Of a DNA stretch of 64,000 nucleotides, positions 42,907-51,863 are shown piece after piece. Source of the DNA: Planctomycetaceae bacterium (GTDB lineage: Bacteria > Planctomycetota > UBA1135 > GCA-002686595); contig WGMC01000030.1 in the NCBI GenBank assembly GCA_016125265.1, forward strand, positions 174,931 through 238,930, given 5' to 3'. The notes beneath the pieces were generated by a model. That model did no database searches, was not told the DNA's origin, and saw only the letters and a program-made list of their open reading frames with translations. The translations under genes were made by a program, and so were the position numbers. Within the stretch, counting starts at the first letter, position 1. Each line of letters opens with the position of its first letter.

Positions 42907-45183
42907 ATGATCTCGAGACGCCGGTGGCTGTGGGCGAGCGCAATCCTGGTGGCCTCCGCCTTGGCCGCGCTGCTGTGGGAGGTTCGGCGTTCCCCGATCC
43001 CCGAGCGGCCCGGCCAAGCTGTCTCCCACGGCGACACGAACGTCGTAGCGGAAACCCCGCTCGCGCCGACGTTGGCGGGACCCGAAGAACGCACGTCCCG
43101 CGAATCGGTTGCGGACACACGCACGGATCCGATCTCGCCGAATGCACCGCCGGTTTCCATCGTCGAGCACAACCAGAGTTTGGCGATTCAGGTCGTCGAT
43201 GGTGCCGGTGCGGGTGTCCCCGACCTTGGCGTTGAGGTGCGCCACGGTGTGAACTTTCGCCAACGGCTGGCCGCGCGCACGGACAACAATGGATGGGCGC
43301 GTGTTCCTGTGGCCGAGCTCGTTGCGGACGAAGCTGGCCAGGTGAGCGTCGTTCTGGATATCGCAGTGGGTCCGGCGGCGACGTTCGATGAGGCTCGGAC
43401 GGTCCCGATGGTAGGTGAACACGTGTTTGTGCTGCCACCCCTCGCCAAGGTCGCTTTGGAGGTGCGCGGAGCCGACGACGATGTGCGCGCCAAGGGGCAG
43501 TGCGGCGTCGTGCAGCGGCACAACCCCCTCGGATTTGAGTTGACGCCCTGGGAGACGCTCACCCGTGCGGTGCCGAACCAGGGTGAACGGACACACTTTT
43601 GGGTGGTGGCCGATTCCGGGCCCCTCGAGGCGTTTGTGGCATTTCCAGGCGAGAACTTTGCGTCGCGTGCGGAGTTCGACGCTCCGCGGACGGATGAGAC
43701 GTTGTTCTTGGACCTCGAGATCCAACGAGCTCCCCTTCGGTTCCGCGGCCGTGCGCTCGATGCCGCGGGAGCGCCGCTCGTCGACACACCCTTGCGTCCG
43801 CGCCTGAACATCGCCGCGACCGGGGATCGTCCACCCTTCTGGCAGGATCCAAAACCGCCGTACACACGAGACATCAATGGCGTGGTGACGGACGCCACGG
43901 GACACTTTGGCTTCGCGCTTGGCGCGGATTGGTCGGGGTTTGCTCCCGCGCTTTTCCTCGGAGTGGAGGGCGCCGCACACGGGTTCGCGCGTGTGGACCT
44001 TCCTCCTTTGGAAGCCGGCGAACGGGATCTCGGCGATGTCCAGCTTGCCGCGCCGCCGATCGCGGCCGGCCACGTGGTGGACGGGCAGGGCATAGCCATC
44101 CAAGGCGCCGACGTCCTCTTGTATCCCGAAGAGGATCGCTGGGGTGTATCCGGCGGCGTGGTGCTGCGCGCCCGGACCGGCGCCGACGGCGCGTTTGTCG
44201 TTCCGGGTCCCGAGCCCCGCGGCGATCTTCGACTCGTGGCGCGTGCTCCGGGACACCGCGACGCAAAGATCGATGTGGACCTTCCGTTGGCGTGGGACTA
44301 CCGGCTCGAGCTCGCCGCCACAGGCCGCATCGCGGGGCAGCTTGTGGCGGATCCGGGCGTCGACGTCGCGCTATTGCGGACGCGTGTGCAGCCACAAGGC
44401 GCGGATGTCTCGCGCAGTTGGATACATGCGGACGTGGCGCCCGACGGTGCGTTTGTGTTCGAGGACCTCGACGAGGGTCTGTACTCGTTCGAGGTGGCGG
44501 ATCGAGCGCAGGGTCTGGTGATCGCACTCGCCGACGTGGAGACGAGCAGGGATGCGCAAAACGATCCGCGGTTGAACCCGCTCGACCTTGGACCCAACCT
44601 CGGCAGCTTCACCCTACACGCGATAGGACCCGGGGACGCGCACCTGCAGGGAGTCTGGATCGGCGTCGCCGCGCGGGGCACGGACGGTCAAGACGCAGCA
44701 GTAAAACTGAACACGTACCGAACGCACGACGCGGATTGGCGCATCACCGCGCGACCCGGATCCTTCGACGCAGTCCTCGGCGCGCCGGGGTACCGGTACC
44801 AAACTCTGCGCGCCGTATCGCAAGACCACACGGTCGAGCTGCGCCCAGCTCCGCGATTGGCAATGCGGATCGCGGACCTCGAGCTTCCGCTGCCCAATGG
44901 GGTGCGCGTCGAGATGATTCTTGGGGCGAGCTTCGCCGGGAACACGGCCCAGGGACAGGCGATTTCGATGGTGGACGGCGTTGTTCTGGCTCCCATCCCG
45001 ACTCGGGGGTCGTACCACGTCTCGATCCACTTCCTCGACGACCTCGATCCCGAAGGGGGAGGCATCGGCACCGCCGCCAGCAACGGCCCCTTCCAGTTGG
45101 ACCCGGACGCGTTGCCAGAAGAACTCGTCTTGATTCCCTTCGGCGGCTTCGAACAGGCGCTGGAGCGCGCCCGCGCGCGGTGA
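42907..45183 (+). CDS. Large exported protein with carboxypeptidase-regulatory-like domains
   Basis: 758 residues. An N-terminal membrane helix (MISRRRWLWASAILVASALA) is followed by a Thr/Glu-rich linker and then repeated beta-sandwich units of the carboxypeptidase-regulatory / transthyretin type, recognised by the VVDGAGAGVPDLGVEVR, GVVTDATGHFGF, GHVVDGQGIAIQGADVLLYP and DGAFVVPGPEPRGDLRLVAR segments. Such proteins are common in planctomycetes and probably sit at the cell surface. No catalytic residues. It ends 9 bp from a convergent gene. Confidence 0.82.
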   Translation: MISRRRWLWASAILVASALAALLWEVRRSPIPERPGQAVSHGDTNVVAETPLAPTLAGPEERTSRESVADTRTDPISPNAPPVSIVEHNQSLAIQVVDGAGAGVPDLGVEVRHGVNFRQRLAARTDNNGWARVPVAELVADEAGQVSVVLDIAVGPAATFDEARTVPMVGEHVFVLPPLAKVALEVRGADDDVRAKGQCGVVQRHNPLGFELTPWETLTRAVPNQGERTHFWVVADSGPLEAFVAFPGENFASRAEFDAPRTDETLFLDLEIQRAPLRFRGRALDAAGAPLVDTPLRPRLNIAATGDRPPFWQDPKPPYTRDINGVVTDATGHFGFALGADWSGFAPALFLGVEGAAHGFARVDLPPLEAGERDLGDVQLAAPPIAAGHVVDGQGIAIQGADVLLYPEEDRWGVSGGVVLRARTGADGAFVVPGPEPRGDLRLVARAPGHRDAKIDVDLPLAWDYRLELAATGRIAGQLVADPGVDVALLRTRVQPQGADVSRSWIHADVAPDGAFVFEDLDEGLYSFEVADRAQGLVIALADVETSRDAQNDPRLNPLDLGPNLGSFTLHAIGPGDAHLQGVWIGVAARGTDGQDAAVKLNTYRTHDADWRITARPGSFDAVLGAPGYRYQTLRAVSQDHTVELRPAPRLAMRIADLELPLPNGVRVEMILGASFAGNTAQGQAISMVDGVVLAPIPTRGSYHVSIHFLDDLDPEGGGIGTAASNGPFQLDPDALPEELVLIPFGGFEQALERARAR

Positions 45184-45192
45184 GGGCGATTG

Positions 45193-46308
45193 TCAGTATC
45201 CCGCCGCTCGGTCCACCACGTTCAGCAGGGGGCGGCCGGTTGCGAAGCGGGTGAGGTTCTCGTCGATCAATCTGTCCCTTCGGACGCGGGTCAGTTCGGC
45301 GTCGCCGGCGACGTGCGGAGTGATCACGAGGTTGGGCGCGGACCAGAGGGCGTGGCCCGTGGGCAGCGGTTCCGGATCCGTGACGTCGAGGCCGGCTCCG
45401 CCCAGGTGACCCGACGCAAGGGCTTCGAGGAGCGCTTCGCTGTCGAGGATTGCACCCCGCGCGATGTTGATCACGTAGGCGCCTTTGGGCAACAGCGACA
45501 GTCTGCGGCGATCGAACAGGCCGCGCGTTTCCGCGGTGAGCGGCAAGCAGATCACCAGCACGTCGGCGCGCGGCAGCAGCTCGTTCATACGATCGGAGGT
45601 GACCAGCTCGTCCACATGCGCTGGACGCTCGCGCGGTGTGCGGGCGGTGGCGAGCACGGTCATCTCGAACGCCTTCGCGCGCCGCGCGACTTGGTCCCCG
45701 ATGGCGCCAAGGCCCGCGACGAGCAGCGTGCGACCAGCCAGGGCTTCGCCCTCAAACGCCCCGCGGGTCCACTCGCCGCGCGCCTGCGCCTGGCCGTAGG
45801 TCGACAGCCCGCGCGTCAGGTGCAACAGCAACGCGAAGACGTGCTCGGCGATCACCGGTCCGTGGGCGCCGCTGCCGTTGGTCAACACGAGGCCGTCCCG
45901 CTCCACTAGGCCCGGGACCGCGAGCACGTTCTCCACACCGGCGCTGTACGACTGGACCCAGGCGAGTTGAGGTGCCGCTGCGAGCAACTCGGCGGTGACC
46001 AAGTGCGCATCGACACCGTGGGCGCGCGCGCCATGCTGCGGAGCGCTCGCGCGTGTCAATCCGGGCACGAACTCAACACCCGGGGCGGCCGCGCGCATGG
46101 CATCGAGGCGCTCGCTCTCGGGCTGACTGGTTAGATAGACCAACTGGCCATCGACCGATTGCGGGTCGAGGGCAACCATCGCCCCGCGTTCCGACCCAAT
46201 CGGCTCTGCCACCTGTTCCGCGTGGTACGGCCCCTTGCAGGCGCCCAGGCACAGCAGCAGAAGGAGCGCCAAACCACCGGTCGTGCGGACACGCTGCAAC
46301 TGATTCAT
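45193..46308 (-). CDS. D-2-hydroxyacid dehydrogenase with a lipoprotein signal
   Basis: 371 residues. The C-terminal 270 residues are a D-isomer-specific 2-hydroxyacid dehydrogenase: Rossmann GLGAIG (199-204), catalytic Arg284 in INIARGAIL, Glu313 in DPEPLP and His332 in ITPHVAGD, all intact. The N-terminus MNQLQRVRTTGGLALLLLLC followed by LGAC is a lipobox (Cys24), predicting export and lipid anchoring, odd for an NAD(P)-dependent enzyme. The segment TARTPRER after beta-2 lacks the usual Asp, so NADP use is possible. Start ATG 46308. Confidence 0.87.
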   Translation of the reverse strand: MNQLQRVRTTGGLALLLLLCLGACKGPYHAEQVAEPIGSERGAMVALDPQSVDGQLVYLTSQPESERLDAMRAAAPGVEFVPGLTRASAPQHGARAHGVDAHLVTAELLAAAPQLAWVQSYSAGVENVLAVPGLVERDGLVLTNGSGAHGPVIAEHVFALLLHLTRGLSTYGQAQARGEWTRGAFEGEALAGRTLLVAGLGAIGDQVARRAKAFEMTVLATARTPRERPAHVDELVTSDRMNELLPRADVLVICLPLTAETRGLFDRRRLSLLPKGAYVINIARGAILDSEALLEALASGHLGGAGLDVTDPEPLPTGHALWSAPNLVITPHVAGDAELTRVRRDRLIDENLTRFATGRPLLNVVDRAAGY

Positions 46309-46386
46309 GGGGCCAACCTACCGCCGACTGCGTTTTTGTTCCGCCAGGATCGAGAGATTCGCCGGGCCGCGTGTCCGGAGCGCCCC

Positions 46387-48225
46387 TCAGCCGCCGCCTT
46401 CGGCCGCCAGGCGTTGGCGGTGCTCGCGCAGGCGTTGGTGGTAGGCGGCGCCGACCTGGTTCCGGGTGAGCATGGCCAAGACCTTGCGCGGCTCCTTGGT
46501 GTCGACCACGGGGACCTCGTGCACCGACAGCTCGTTTAGGGTGCGCAGCGCGCTGTCCAAACTGTCGTTGGGAGTCACCGTCGCAACACGGTCGACCATG
46601 AAGTCGCGCACGATCACGATGTCGTGCACGTCCGTCTCGAGGAAGATGCGGCGCACGTCGGAGAGGCTGAAGATGCCGACCATTAGGCCCTCGCTGTCAA
46701 CGACGGGGAAGTAGGAGCCCTGCGCCTTCGACACCAGGTCGAGGGCCTTGCGCAGCGTGGCGTTGACGGGCACGGTCTGCGGCGGCGCGGAGCGGTCCAG
46801 CACTTCGCTGACGCGCATGCCGGCCAGCACGTCGACGATCACGTCGCCCTCGTGCGCCGGCGACTCGAACACACCGCCGACCTGGGTGTCGTAGATCGAC
46901 CAGTTGCGCGCGAAGACGAGGTGCACGACGGACACCATCATCAGGGGCGCGAGCAGCGCGTAGTTGCCGGTCATCTCGCACACGATCACCACGGCGGCGA
47001 TCGGAGTCTTGGCGACACCGGCCAGGAATCCTCCCATACCCACCAGGGCAAACGCCGACGGGTCGAGACCCGCGGACGGAAACAGGTAGTTCGCCGCCTG
47101 GCCCACACCCGCTCCGCCGAGGGCGCCAATGGCGAGGGTGGGGGAGAACACACCACCGCTGCCACCGGATCCGATCGTCAACGACGTGGCGACGATCTTG
47201 GCGATCAGCAGGAGCGAAATGGTGCTGAGCGTGAGCTCGCCGAGGATGGAGGCCCGCATCAGGCCGTACCCGCCGAACATCACACCGTGCTCGCGCGCCA
47301 GTGGCGCGATGGCCAGGATCAAGAGTCCGGTCAGCAGCCCGCCCAGACCCGCGCGCAGCGCGAGCGGCCAGCGCGCGAGCTTGTCGAAGAGGTGGCTGAT
47401 GCTCTCGAAGCCGCGCACCCACAGCCAGCCGACCACAGCCAGCACGACGGCGAGCACCAGATAGAACGCGAGTTCGGTCGGCCCGTCGAACGAAAGGCTG
47501 CGGATCGTCTCCTGGGGCAGGTCGATGACTCGCGAGCGTCCCGTCAGGGAGGTGTACGACGTGTACGCCACGATCGACGAGACGATGCACGGCACGATCG
47601 CTTCGCCTTCGATCTCGGGCTTCTTGTAGAGCACCTCGGGCGCGAACAGCGCTCCGCCGAGGGGCGCCGTGAACAGGGCTCCGATGCCCGCGCTCGCACC
47701 GGCCAACAGGAACACCCGCTTGTCCTTCGGCCCCAGGTGGAACGCCTCCGCCAGCATCGAGCCCACGCCGCTCCCGATCTGGCACACGGGGCCCTCCAGC
47801 CCGCCGGATCCGCCCGAACCGATCGTCAGAGCGCTGCACGTCGCCTTGAGAGCGATCACACGCCGGCGGACACCGCCGCCGAGGCGGTGGAACGCGCGTA
47901 TCATCTGTTCCGTGCCGTGCCCGCGGGCCTCGGGGGCAAACCGCTGCACCAGACCGCCCACGAGGAGCCCACCGACCGCCGGCACCAGCACGATCCAAAG
48001 GTTGCGGGGTGTCAGCGCGCCGAGGCCCTCGCCCTCGATGCCGAGGGCCTCCACGATGCTCCAGTGGCGGACGAGCTCGGTAAGCGCCTCGAACCCCCAC
48101 GCCACCAGGCCGCCGGCGAGGCCGATCAGGGCGCTGAGGCCGATCCACTTGGTTGCAAAGCTGAAGGAGCCCAGGCCCAGCCAGCGCAGCAGCGCACGAA
48201 GCCTCGTGATCACCCGCCGCGCCAT
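46387..48225 (-). CDS. ClC-family chloride channel/transporter with CBS pair
   Basis: 612 residues from ATG 48225. The membrane part (about 20-440) shows the ClC selectivity elements: GSGGSGGLEGPVCQIGSGVG with the gating Glu in GLEGP, and GSGGSGGVFSPTLAIGALGG. The tail (about 470-600) holds two CBS domains (VSKAQGSYFPVVDSEGLMVG, LNELSVHEVPVVDTKEPRKV) that usually sense adenine nucleotides. It moves chloride or similar anions across the inner membrane, perhaps with proton exchange as the Glu is present. Confidence 0.95.
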   Translation of the reverse strand: MARRVITRLRALLRWLGLGSFSFATKWIGLSALIGLAGGLVAWGFEALTELVRHWSIVEALGIEGEGLGALTPRNLWIVLVPAVGGLLVGGLVQRFAPEARGHGTEQMIRAFHRLGGGVRRRVIALKATCSALTIGSGGSGGLEGPVCQIGSGVGSMLAEAFHLGPKDKRVFLLAGASAGIGALFTAPLGGALFAPEVLYKKPEIEGEAIVPCIVSSIVAYTSYTSLTGRSRVIDLPQETIRSLSFDGPTELAFYLVLAVVLAVVGWLWVRGFESISHLFDKLARWPLALRAGLGGLLTGLLILAIAPLAREHGVMFGGYGLMRASILGELTLSTISLLLIAKIVATSLTIGSGGSGGVFSPTLAIGALGGAGVGQAANYLFPSAGLDPSAFALVGMGGFLAGVAKTPIAAVVIVCEMTGNYALLAPLMMVSVVHLVFARNWSIYDTQVGGVFESPAHEGDVIVDVLAGMRVSEVLDRSAPPQTVPVNATLRKALDLVSKAQGSYFPVVDSEGLMVGIFSLSDVRRIFLETDVHDIVIVRDFMVDRVATVTPNDSLDSALRTLNELSVHEVPVVDTKEPRKVLAMLTRNQVGAAYHQRLREHRQRLAAEGGG

Positions 48226-48269
48226 GGGCGGGAGTATAGGCAGTCACGGCGGGAAAGTGGACCGGCGAG

Positions 48270-48602
48270 CTAGTCCGAGGGCCACAGGCCTTCGCGGTCT
48301 CGGACCATCTGCTCGAGCAGGGCGCGCACCACGTGCAGCTCGTCCACCAGGGAGAGCGCGTCCACGTTGAGCTGGCACACGGCGCATACGGGTCGCAGGC
48401 CGTGGTAGCTCATGATGTCGAGCTTCTCGAGCACCACGTCCTCGATGCCGTACGCGGCCGGGTCGAGGGGCGTGCCGTCCTCGTGGAAGCCAAAAAAAGC
48501 CTTCACGTCCGCGGGTGTGCGGCGGCAGAGGAAACAGCGATCGGCGCCGCCGGAGCGCTCCAGGGCGTCGAAGTACTCCTGGAAGTTCTTGTCGATGCTC
48601 AA
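48270..48602 (-). CDS. Small protein with two CxxC pairs
   Basis: 110 residues. The start is TTG 48602: no ATG or GTG is near, and a strong AGGAGG lies 6 nt upstream, overlapping the stop codon of the ATPase gene. DRCFLCRRTPADV and RPVCAVCQLNV each give a CxxC, together a likely zinc-binding ribbon or knuckle. The remainder is acidic and helical. The tight coupling to the ATPase upstream suggests they act together. Family not recognised. Confidence 0.85.
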   Translation of the reverse strand: MSIDKNFQEYFDALERSGGADRCFLCRRTPADVKAFFGFHEDGTPLDPAAYGIEDVVLEKLDIMSYHGLRPVCAVCQLNVDALSLVDELHVVRALLEQMVRDREGLWPSD

Positions 48603-48612
48603 CGGTAGCCTC

Positions 48613-49971
48613 CTACACCGCCACCTGCGGGCCCAGCAAGGACGCGCGCAGCGGCGCCTCGGGGTCGTTTCCGAAGGCATAGCGCAGGCGGTGCAATGTG
48701 CCACCGAGGGCTTGGCGCACCTCGGCGAGCTCCCGTTCCAAGGCCTCTCCGGAAGCTCCACCTGCCGGGGGCAGCACCGCGGCCACCCACGCGCCGCTGG
48801 CCGTGCGGCCGAGGGCGCGCACGTGGGTGCCGCTGTGTCGGCCCACCTCGACCACCTCGTCGCCTACCAGTTCGCTGGCGTCGCGTTCGAGGTGCGCCAG
48901 CAGGAAGTCGACCCGCGCGTCCTCGACCAGGTTGCCAAGGTCGGGCTGGATGAAGCGCTCGTAGACGCTGCGTCCACGGCCCGCTTCGATCAGCGACAGG
49001 TGCGGCTGCACGTGGCGGAAGTGGAACGCGAGGAACCGGTCCGCGATGCGGTAGGTACCCTTGCGCGAGCGCAGGGGATCCGGGTCCGTGAGGGGCACGT
49101 GGCGCTCCACGAGGCCCAGTTCGCGCAAGGTGAATAGGTATTTGTTGGCCGTGGTCGAATCGACGCCGACGGCCGCGGCGATGTCGCCCACACGTTCCGA
49201 TCCGCGCGCGACCGCGTGCAGGATGCTGTTGTACGTGGCCGGCTGGTTCATCTCGCTGCGAAGCAAGAAGTTGACCTCGTCGAAGAGGTAACCCTCGGGG
49301 CGCAGAACTTCGCGCAGAAGGTTCTCCTCGAAGCTCTTGCCGCCGCGGAAGCGCATCAGGTACGCGGGCATGCCACCGAGAACGGCGTACGCCGTCATGC
49401 GTTCAACGAGGTCCCAGGTTGGGAAGAACGAGAGGGCCTCGAGCGGCAGGAGCGGCTCGAGGCGCCGCTGGCCCGTGCGGCGGCCAAAAAGCGGCGAGCG
49501 CTCGGCGAGCACTTCGCGCTCCATGAACGACACCTGGCTGCCGCACAGGACGAGCATCAGTTGCGAGCGTTTGCCGCGGCTGTCCCAGAAGCGCTGGACG
49601 AGGGACGGCAGGCCCTTGTTGGCCTCGCAGAGGTAGGGGAACTCGTCGAGGATCACGACGAGGCGGCCGTCGCCGGCGCGCTCCGCCGCAAAGGCCAGGG
49701 CCGCGGGCCAGTCGCGGAAGTCGATGGAGTCGAGCAGGGGGTCGTCGATGGCCTCTTTCAGGGCCAGCCGGAAGGCCTCCAGGTTGTCCTTGTCGCGCAC
49801 CTGGGCGGCCAGGAAGTAGACCGCCTTGCGCCCCTTGCAAAAGCGCTGCAGCAGCTCGGTTTTGCCGACCCGCCGGCGCCCGTAGAGCACGAACAGCTCC
49901 GCCCGGCCCGACCCCGCGAACTCCTCCAGGACCGCCAGCTCGCGGTCCCGCCCGATGAACGGTGCTTCCAT
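48613..49971 (-). CDS. Archaeal-type AAA ATPase with C-terminal DUF234
   Basis: 452 residues from ATG 49971. Walker A LYGRRRVGKTELLQ (31-38) and Walker B LVVILDEFPYLCEAN belong to the ATPase_2 (STAND-related) family; a winged-helix segment follows (SERVGDIAAAVGVDSTTANK, YLFTLRELGLVERHVPL) and a DUF234-like C-terminus (RFLAFHFRHVQPHL, LVEDARVDFLLAH). Such proteins are common in archaea and some bacteria; the role is unknown, perhaps DNA-binding. It is cotranscribed with the CxxC mini-protein. Frame-open sequence upstream runs into a hairpin and is excluded. Confidence 0.9.
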   Translation of the reverse strand: MEAPFIGRDRELAVLEEFAGSGRAELFVLYGRRRVGKTELLQRFCKGRKAVYFLAAQVRDKDNLEAFRLALKEAIDDPLLDSIDFRDWPAALAFAAERAGDGRLVVILDEFPYLCEANKGLPSLVQRFWDSRGKRSQLMLVLCGSQVSFMEREVLAERSPLFGRRTGQRRLEPLLPLEALSFFPTWDLVERMTAYAVLGGMPAYLMRFRGGKSFEENLLREVLRPEGYLFDEVNFLLRSEMNQPATYNSILHAVARGSERVGDIAAAVGVDSTTANKYLFTLRELGLVERHVPLTDPDPLRSRKGTYRIADRFLAFHFRHVQPHLSLIEAGRGRSVYERFIQPDLGNLVEDARVDFLLAHLERDASELVGDEVVEVGRHSGTHVRALGRTASGAWVAAVLPPAGGASGEALERELAEVRQALGGTLHRLRYAFGNDPEAPLRASLLGPQVAV

Positions 49972-49979
49972 GGCCGGAA

Positions 49980-50003
49980 TATACGGAGCAGTATTATACG
50001 GAG
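49980..50003 (-). promoter_or_regulatory. Candidate promoter/operator of the ATPase gene
   Basis: On the minus strand TATAAT (49998-49993) lies 22 nt before the ATG, an unusually AT-rich spot. It is embedded in a direct repeat TATACGGAG at 49980-49988 and 49995-50003 (15-bp spacing), which could be a binding site for the winged-helix ATPase itself. No good -35 box is seen. Confidence 0.4.
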
Positions 50004-50039
50004 TAAAGGCCCGTTTGGAGGTCTTCCCACGTGGGGGAG

Positions 50040-50125
50040 GTACCGAGACCGGACAGATTCTGCCGGTCATCCGATTCCACGGGCGCGGAATCGGATGACC
50101 GGCAGAATCTGTCCGGTCTCGGTAC
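50040..50125. repeat. Perfect 39-bp inverted repeat (hairpin)
   Basis: The left arm is 50040-50078, loop ACGGGCGC 50079-50086, right arm 50087-50125. All 39 positions pair. The arm begins GTACCGAGACCGGACAGATT and contains the inner run CAGATTCTGCCGGTC. It stands between divergent genes, 69 bp from the ATPase start and 100 bp from the DUF1684-CpcT start. It could be a terminator-like or REP/MITE-type element; no transposase is present. Confidence 0.95.
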
Positions 50126-50225
50126 GGTCGGGGGGCGCGGCTTCCGGGGGACCCGCTGCGCCGACGTGCCGCTGCGCGGGGGTGGGGGGTCCGGTCTCGT
50201 TAGTCTGGACTTCCAAGGGGAACCC

Positions 50226-51698
50226 ATGCATCGACTCATTCTCGCGCTCGCACTGACCGTCGGCGGATTGGCTACAACCGTCGAAACGTCCCAGGACACC
50301 GAACTCCTCACCTGGCGGGAGGAGCGGGAGAAATCCCTCCGCGCCGACAACGGCTGGCTGACTCTCGCTGGCCGCTACGCGCTGAACCCCGGGGCGAACA
50401 CGTTCGGCACCGGCAAGGACAACGACGTCGTGTTCCCACCCGAGTTGGAGGGCGTCGGCCCCGCGCGGCTCGGGACATTGCACGTCGATGCCGACAACAA
50501 GCAAGTCACGCTGCGACTCGCCGACGGGGTCGAGTTCATGGCCGGCGACAAACCGTTCACGGGCGAGCGGGCGTTCGGCACCGACAAGCCCGATCGGGTG
50601 GGACTCGGCCGCTTCCGCATGCACGTCATCGTGCGGGACGGCAAGTTCGTCCTCCGCCTGGCGGACAATGAGTCGGCGGTGCGGAAGAACTTCCCGGGCT
50701 GCGTTTGGTATCCCCCCGACGCGCGGTTCAAGGTCGATGCGACGTTTGTCCCCTACCCCGCGGGACGGACGATTCGGGTCGTCAACGTGCTCGACCAGGT
50801 TTCCGAGGAACCAAGCCCGGGTTACGCCGAGTTCAAGCTGAACGGGGAGACGCACAAGCTCGACGCCATTGCCGAGGGGAGCGGGTTGTTCTTTGTGTTC
50901 AAGGACCGGACGGCCGGCGACACCACCTACCCCCCGGCCCGGTTCCTCTCCGTCGAGAAGCGGCCGACGGACCACGGCATCTTCACGCTCGACTTCAACA
51001 GGGCGTACAACCCGCCGTGTGCGGTGTCCGACTTCACCACCTGCCCAACCGCCCCGCCGCAGAACGTGCTGCCGGTGCGGATCGAAGCGGGCGAAAAGTA
51101 CGTCCCGCGATCGGCCCTAACGCCAGAGGAAGCGGCGGACGAAGTGGCCCGCGTCGCCGTCCTCATGACGGGGTCGTTCAGCAGCGAGGAGCAGTCGAAG
51201 TCGGACGCAGCGTTCTTCGACGTGCGGCTGCACATGGCTCGCATCTGGGCCGACAAGCCGGAGGAGCAATGGCTGTACGTCGAACAGGCGATGGCCACGG
51301 CACTCGACAAGCCGTACCGCCAGCGGGTGTACCAGCTTGTCTGGAACGACGGGGCGGTGTTGAGCCGCGTGTACACGCTGCCCGGCGATCCCTTGACCTT
51401 CGCAGGCGCCTGGGAGAAGCCGGAGCGACTCGCCGGGCTGACGCCGGACAAGCTCGCGGAGAAGGCTGGGTGCGCCATCACCCTGACGAGGACCGGGGAC
51501 GGCAAGTACACCGGTTCGACGACGGGGAAGGGCTGCGCGAGCGAACTCCGCGGGGCCAGTTACACCACCTCCGACGTGACGCTCACGGTGGACGCGCTCA
51601 CGTCCTGGGACCGCGGGTTCGACGCCGACGGGAAGCAGGTGTGGGGTGCGGTGAAGGGGCCGTACCAGTTCAAGAAGCTACCCGCGGCGGCGAAGTAG
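50226..51698 (+). CDS. Secreted DUF1684-CpcT/CpeT fusion protein
   Basis: 490 residues from ATG 50226 (signal peptide MHRLILALALTVGGLATTVE). The first domain (about 25-290) is DUF1684, ending in the hallmark FNRAYNPPCAVSDF, TTCPTAPPQN, LPVRIEAGEKYVP. The second (about 305-485) is a CpcT/CpeT fold (VLMTGSFSSEEQSKSD, FFDVRLHMARIWADKPEEQW, YVEQAMATALDKPYRQRVYQ), the family that attaches bilins to phycobiliproteins in cyanobacteria. No phycobiliprotein is present. Arginine codons are mostly CGG here, CGC in the neighbours, pointing to transfer from another planctomycete lineage. Function unknown. Confidence 0.9.
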   Translation: MHRLILALALTVGGLATTVETSQDTELLTWREEREKSLRADNGWLTLAGRYALNPGANTFGTGKDNDVVFPPELEGVGPARLGTLHVDADNKQVTLRLADGVEFMAGDKPFTGERAFGTDKPDRVGLGRFRMHVIVRDGKFVLRLADNESAVRKNFPGCVWYPPDARFKVDATFVPYPAGRTIRVVNVLDQVSEEPSPGYAEFKLNGETHKLDAIAEGSGLFFVFKDRTAGDTTYPPARFLSVEKRPTDHGIFTLDFNRAYNPPCAVSDFTTCPTAPPQNVLPVRIEAGEKYVPRSALTPEEAADEVARVAVLMTGSFSSEEQSKSDAAFFDVRLHMARIWADKPEEQWLYVEQAMATALDKPYRQRVYQLVWNDGAVLSRVYTLPGDPLTFAGAWEKPERLAGLTPDKLAEKAGCAITLTRTGDGKYTGSTTGKGCASELRGASYTTSDVTLTVDALTSWDRGFDADGKQVWGAVKGPYQFKKLPAAAK

Positions 51699-51863
51699 CC
51701 GGGCTCGGGGTCCGACTCGCGGAACGGCTGCGTGGACCTTCGGGTGCCCACCCAGGCGTGGAGGTGGACCCGAAGACCGGCTCCCGACGCGCCTAGGGGC
51801 GCGTAGCGGCCTGCGACAACTTGCCGCGGCGCAACCAGACCAGAAGGCTGCTAACCTCATCGC

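Noticed and set aside
46852..48273. 473-residue plus-strand ORF
   Set aside because: Antisense to the ClC-CBS gene; no domain.
50031..50225. N-terminal extension of the DUF1684-CpcT protein, and the equivalent extension of the ATPase on the other strand
   Set aside because: Both would be encoded by the 39-bp hairpin; internal ATGs give a signal peptide and the normal ATPase N-terminus respectively.
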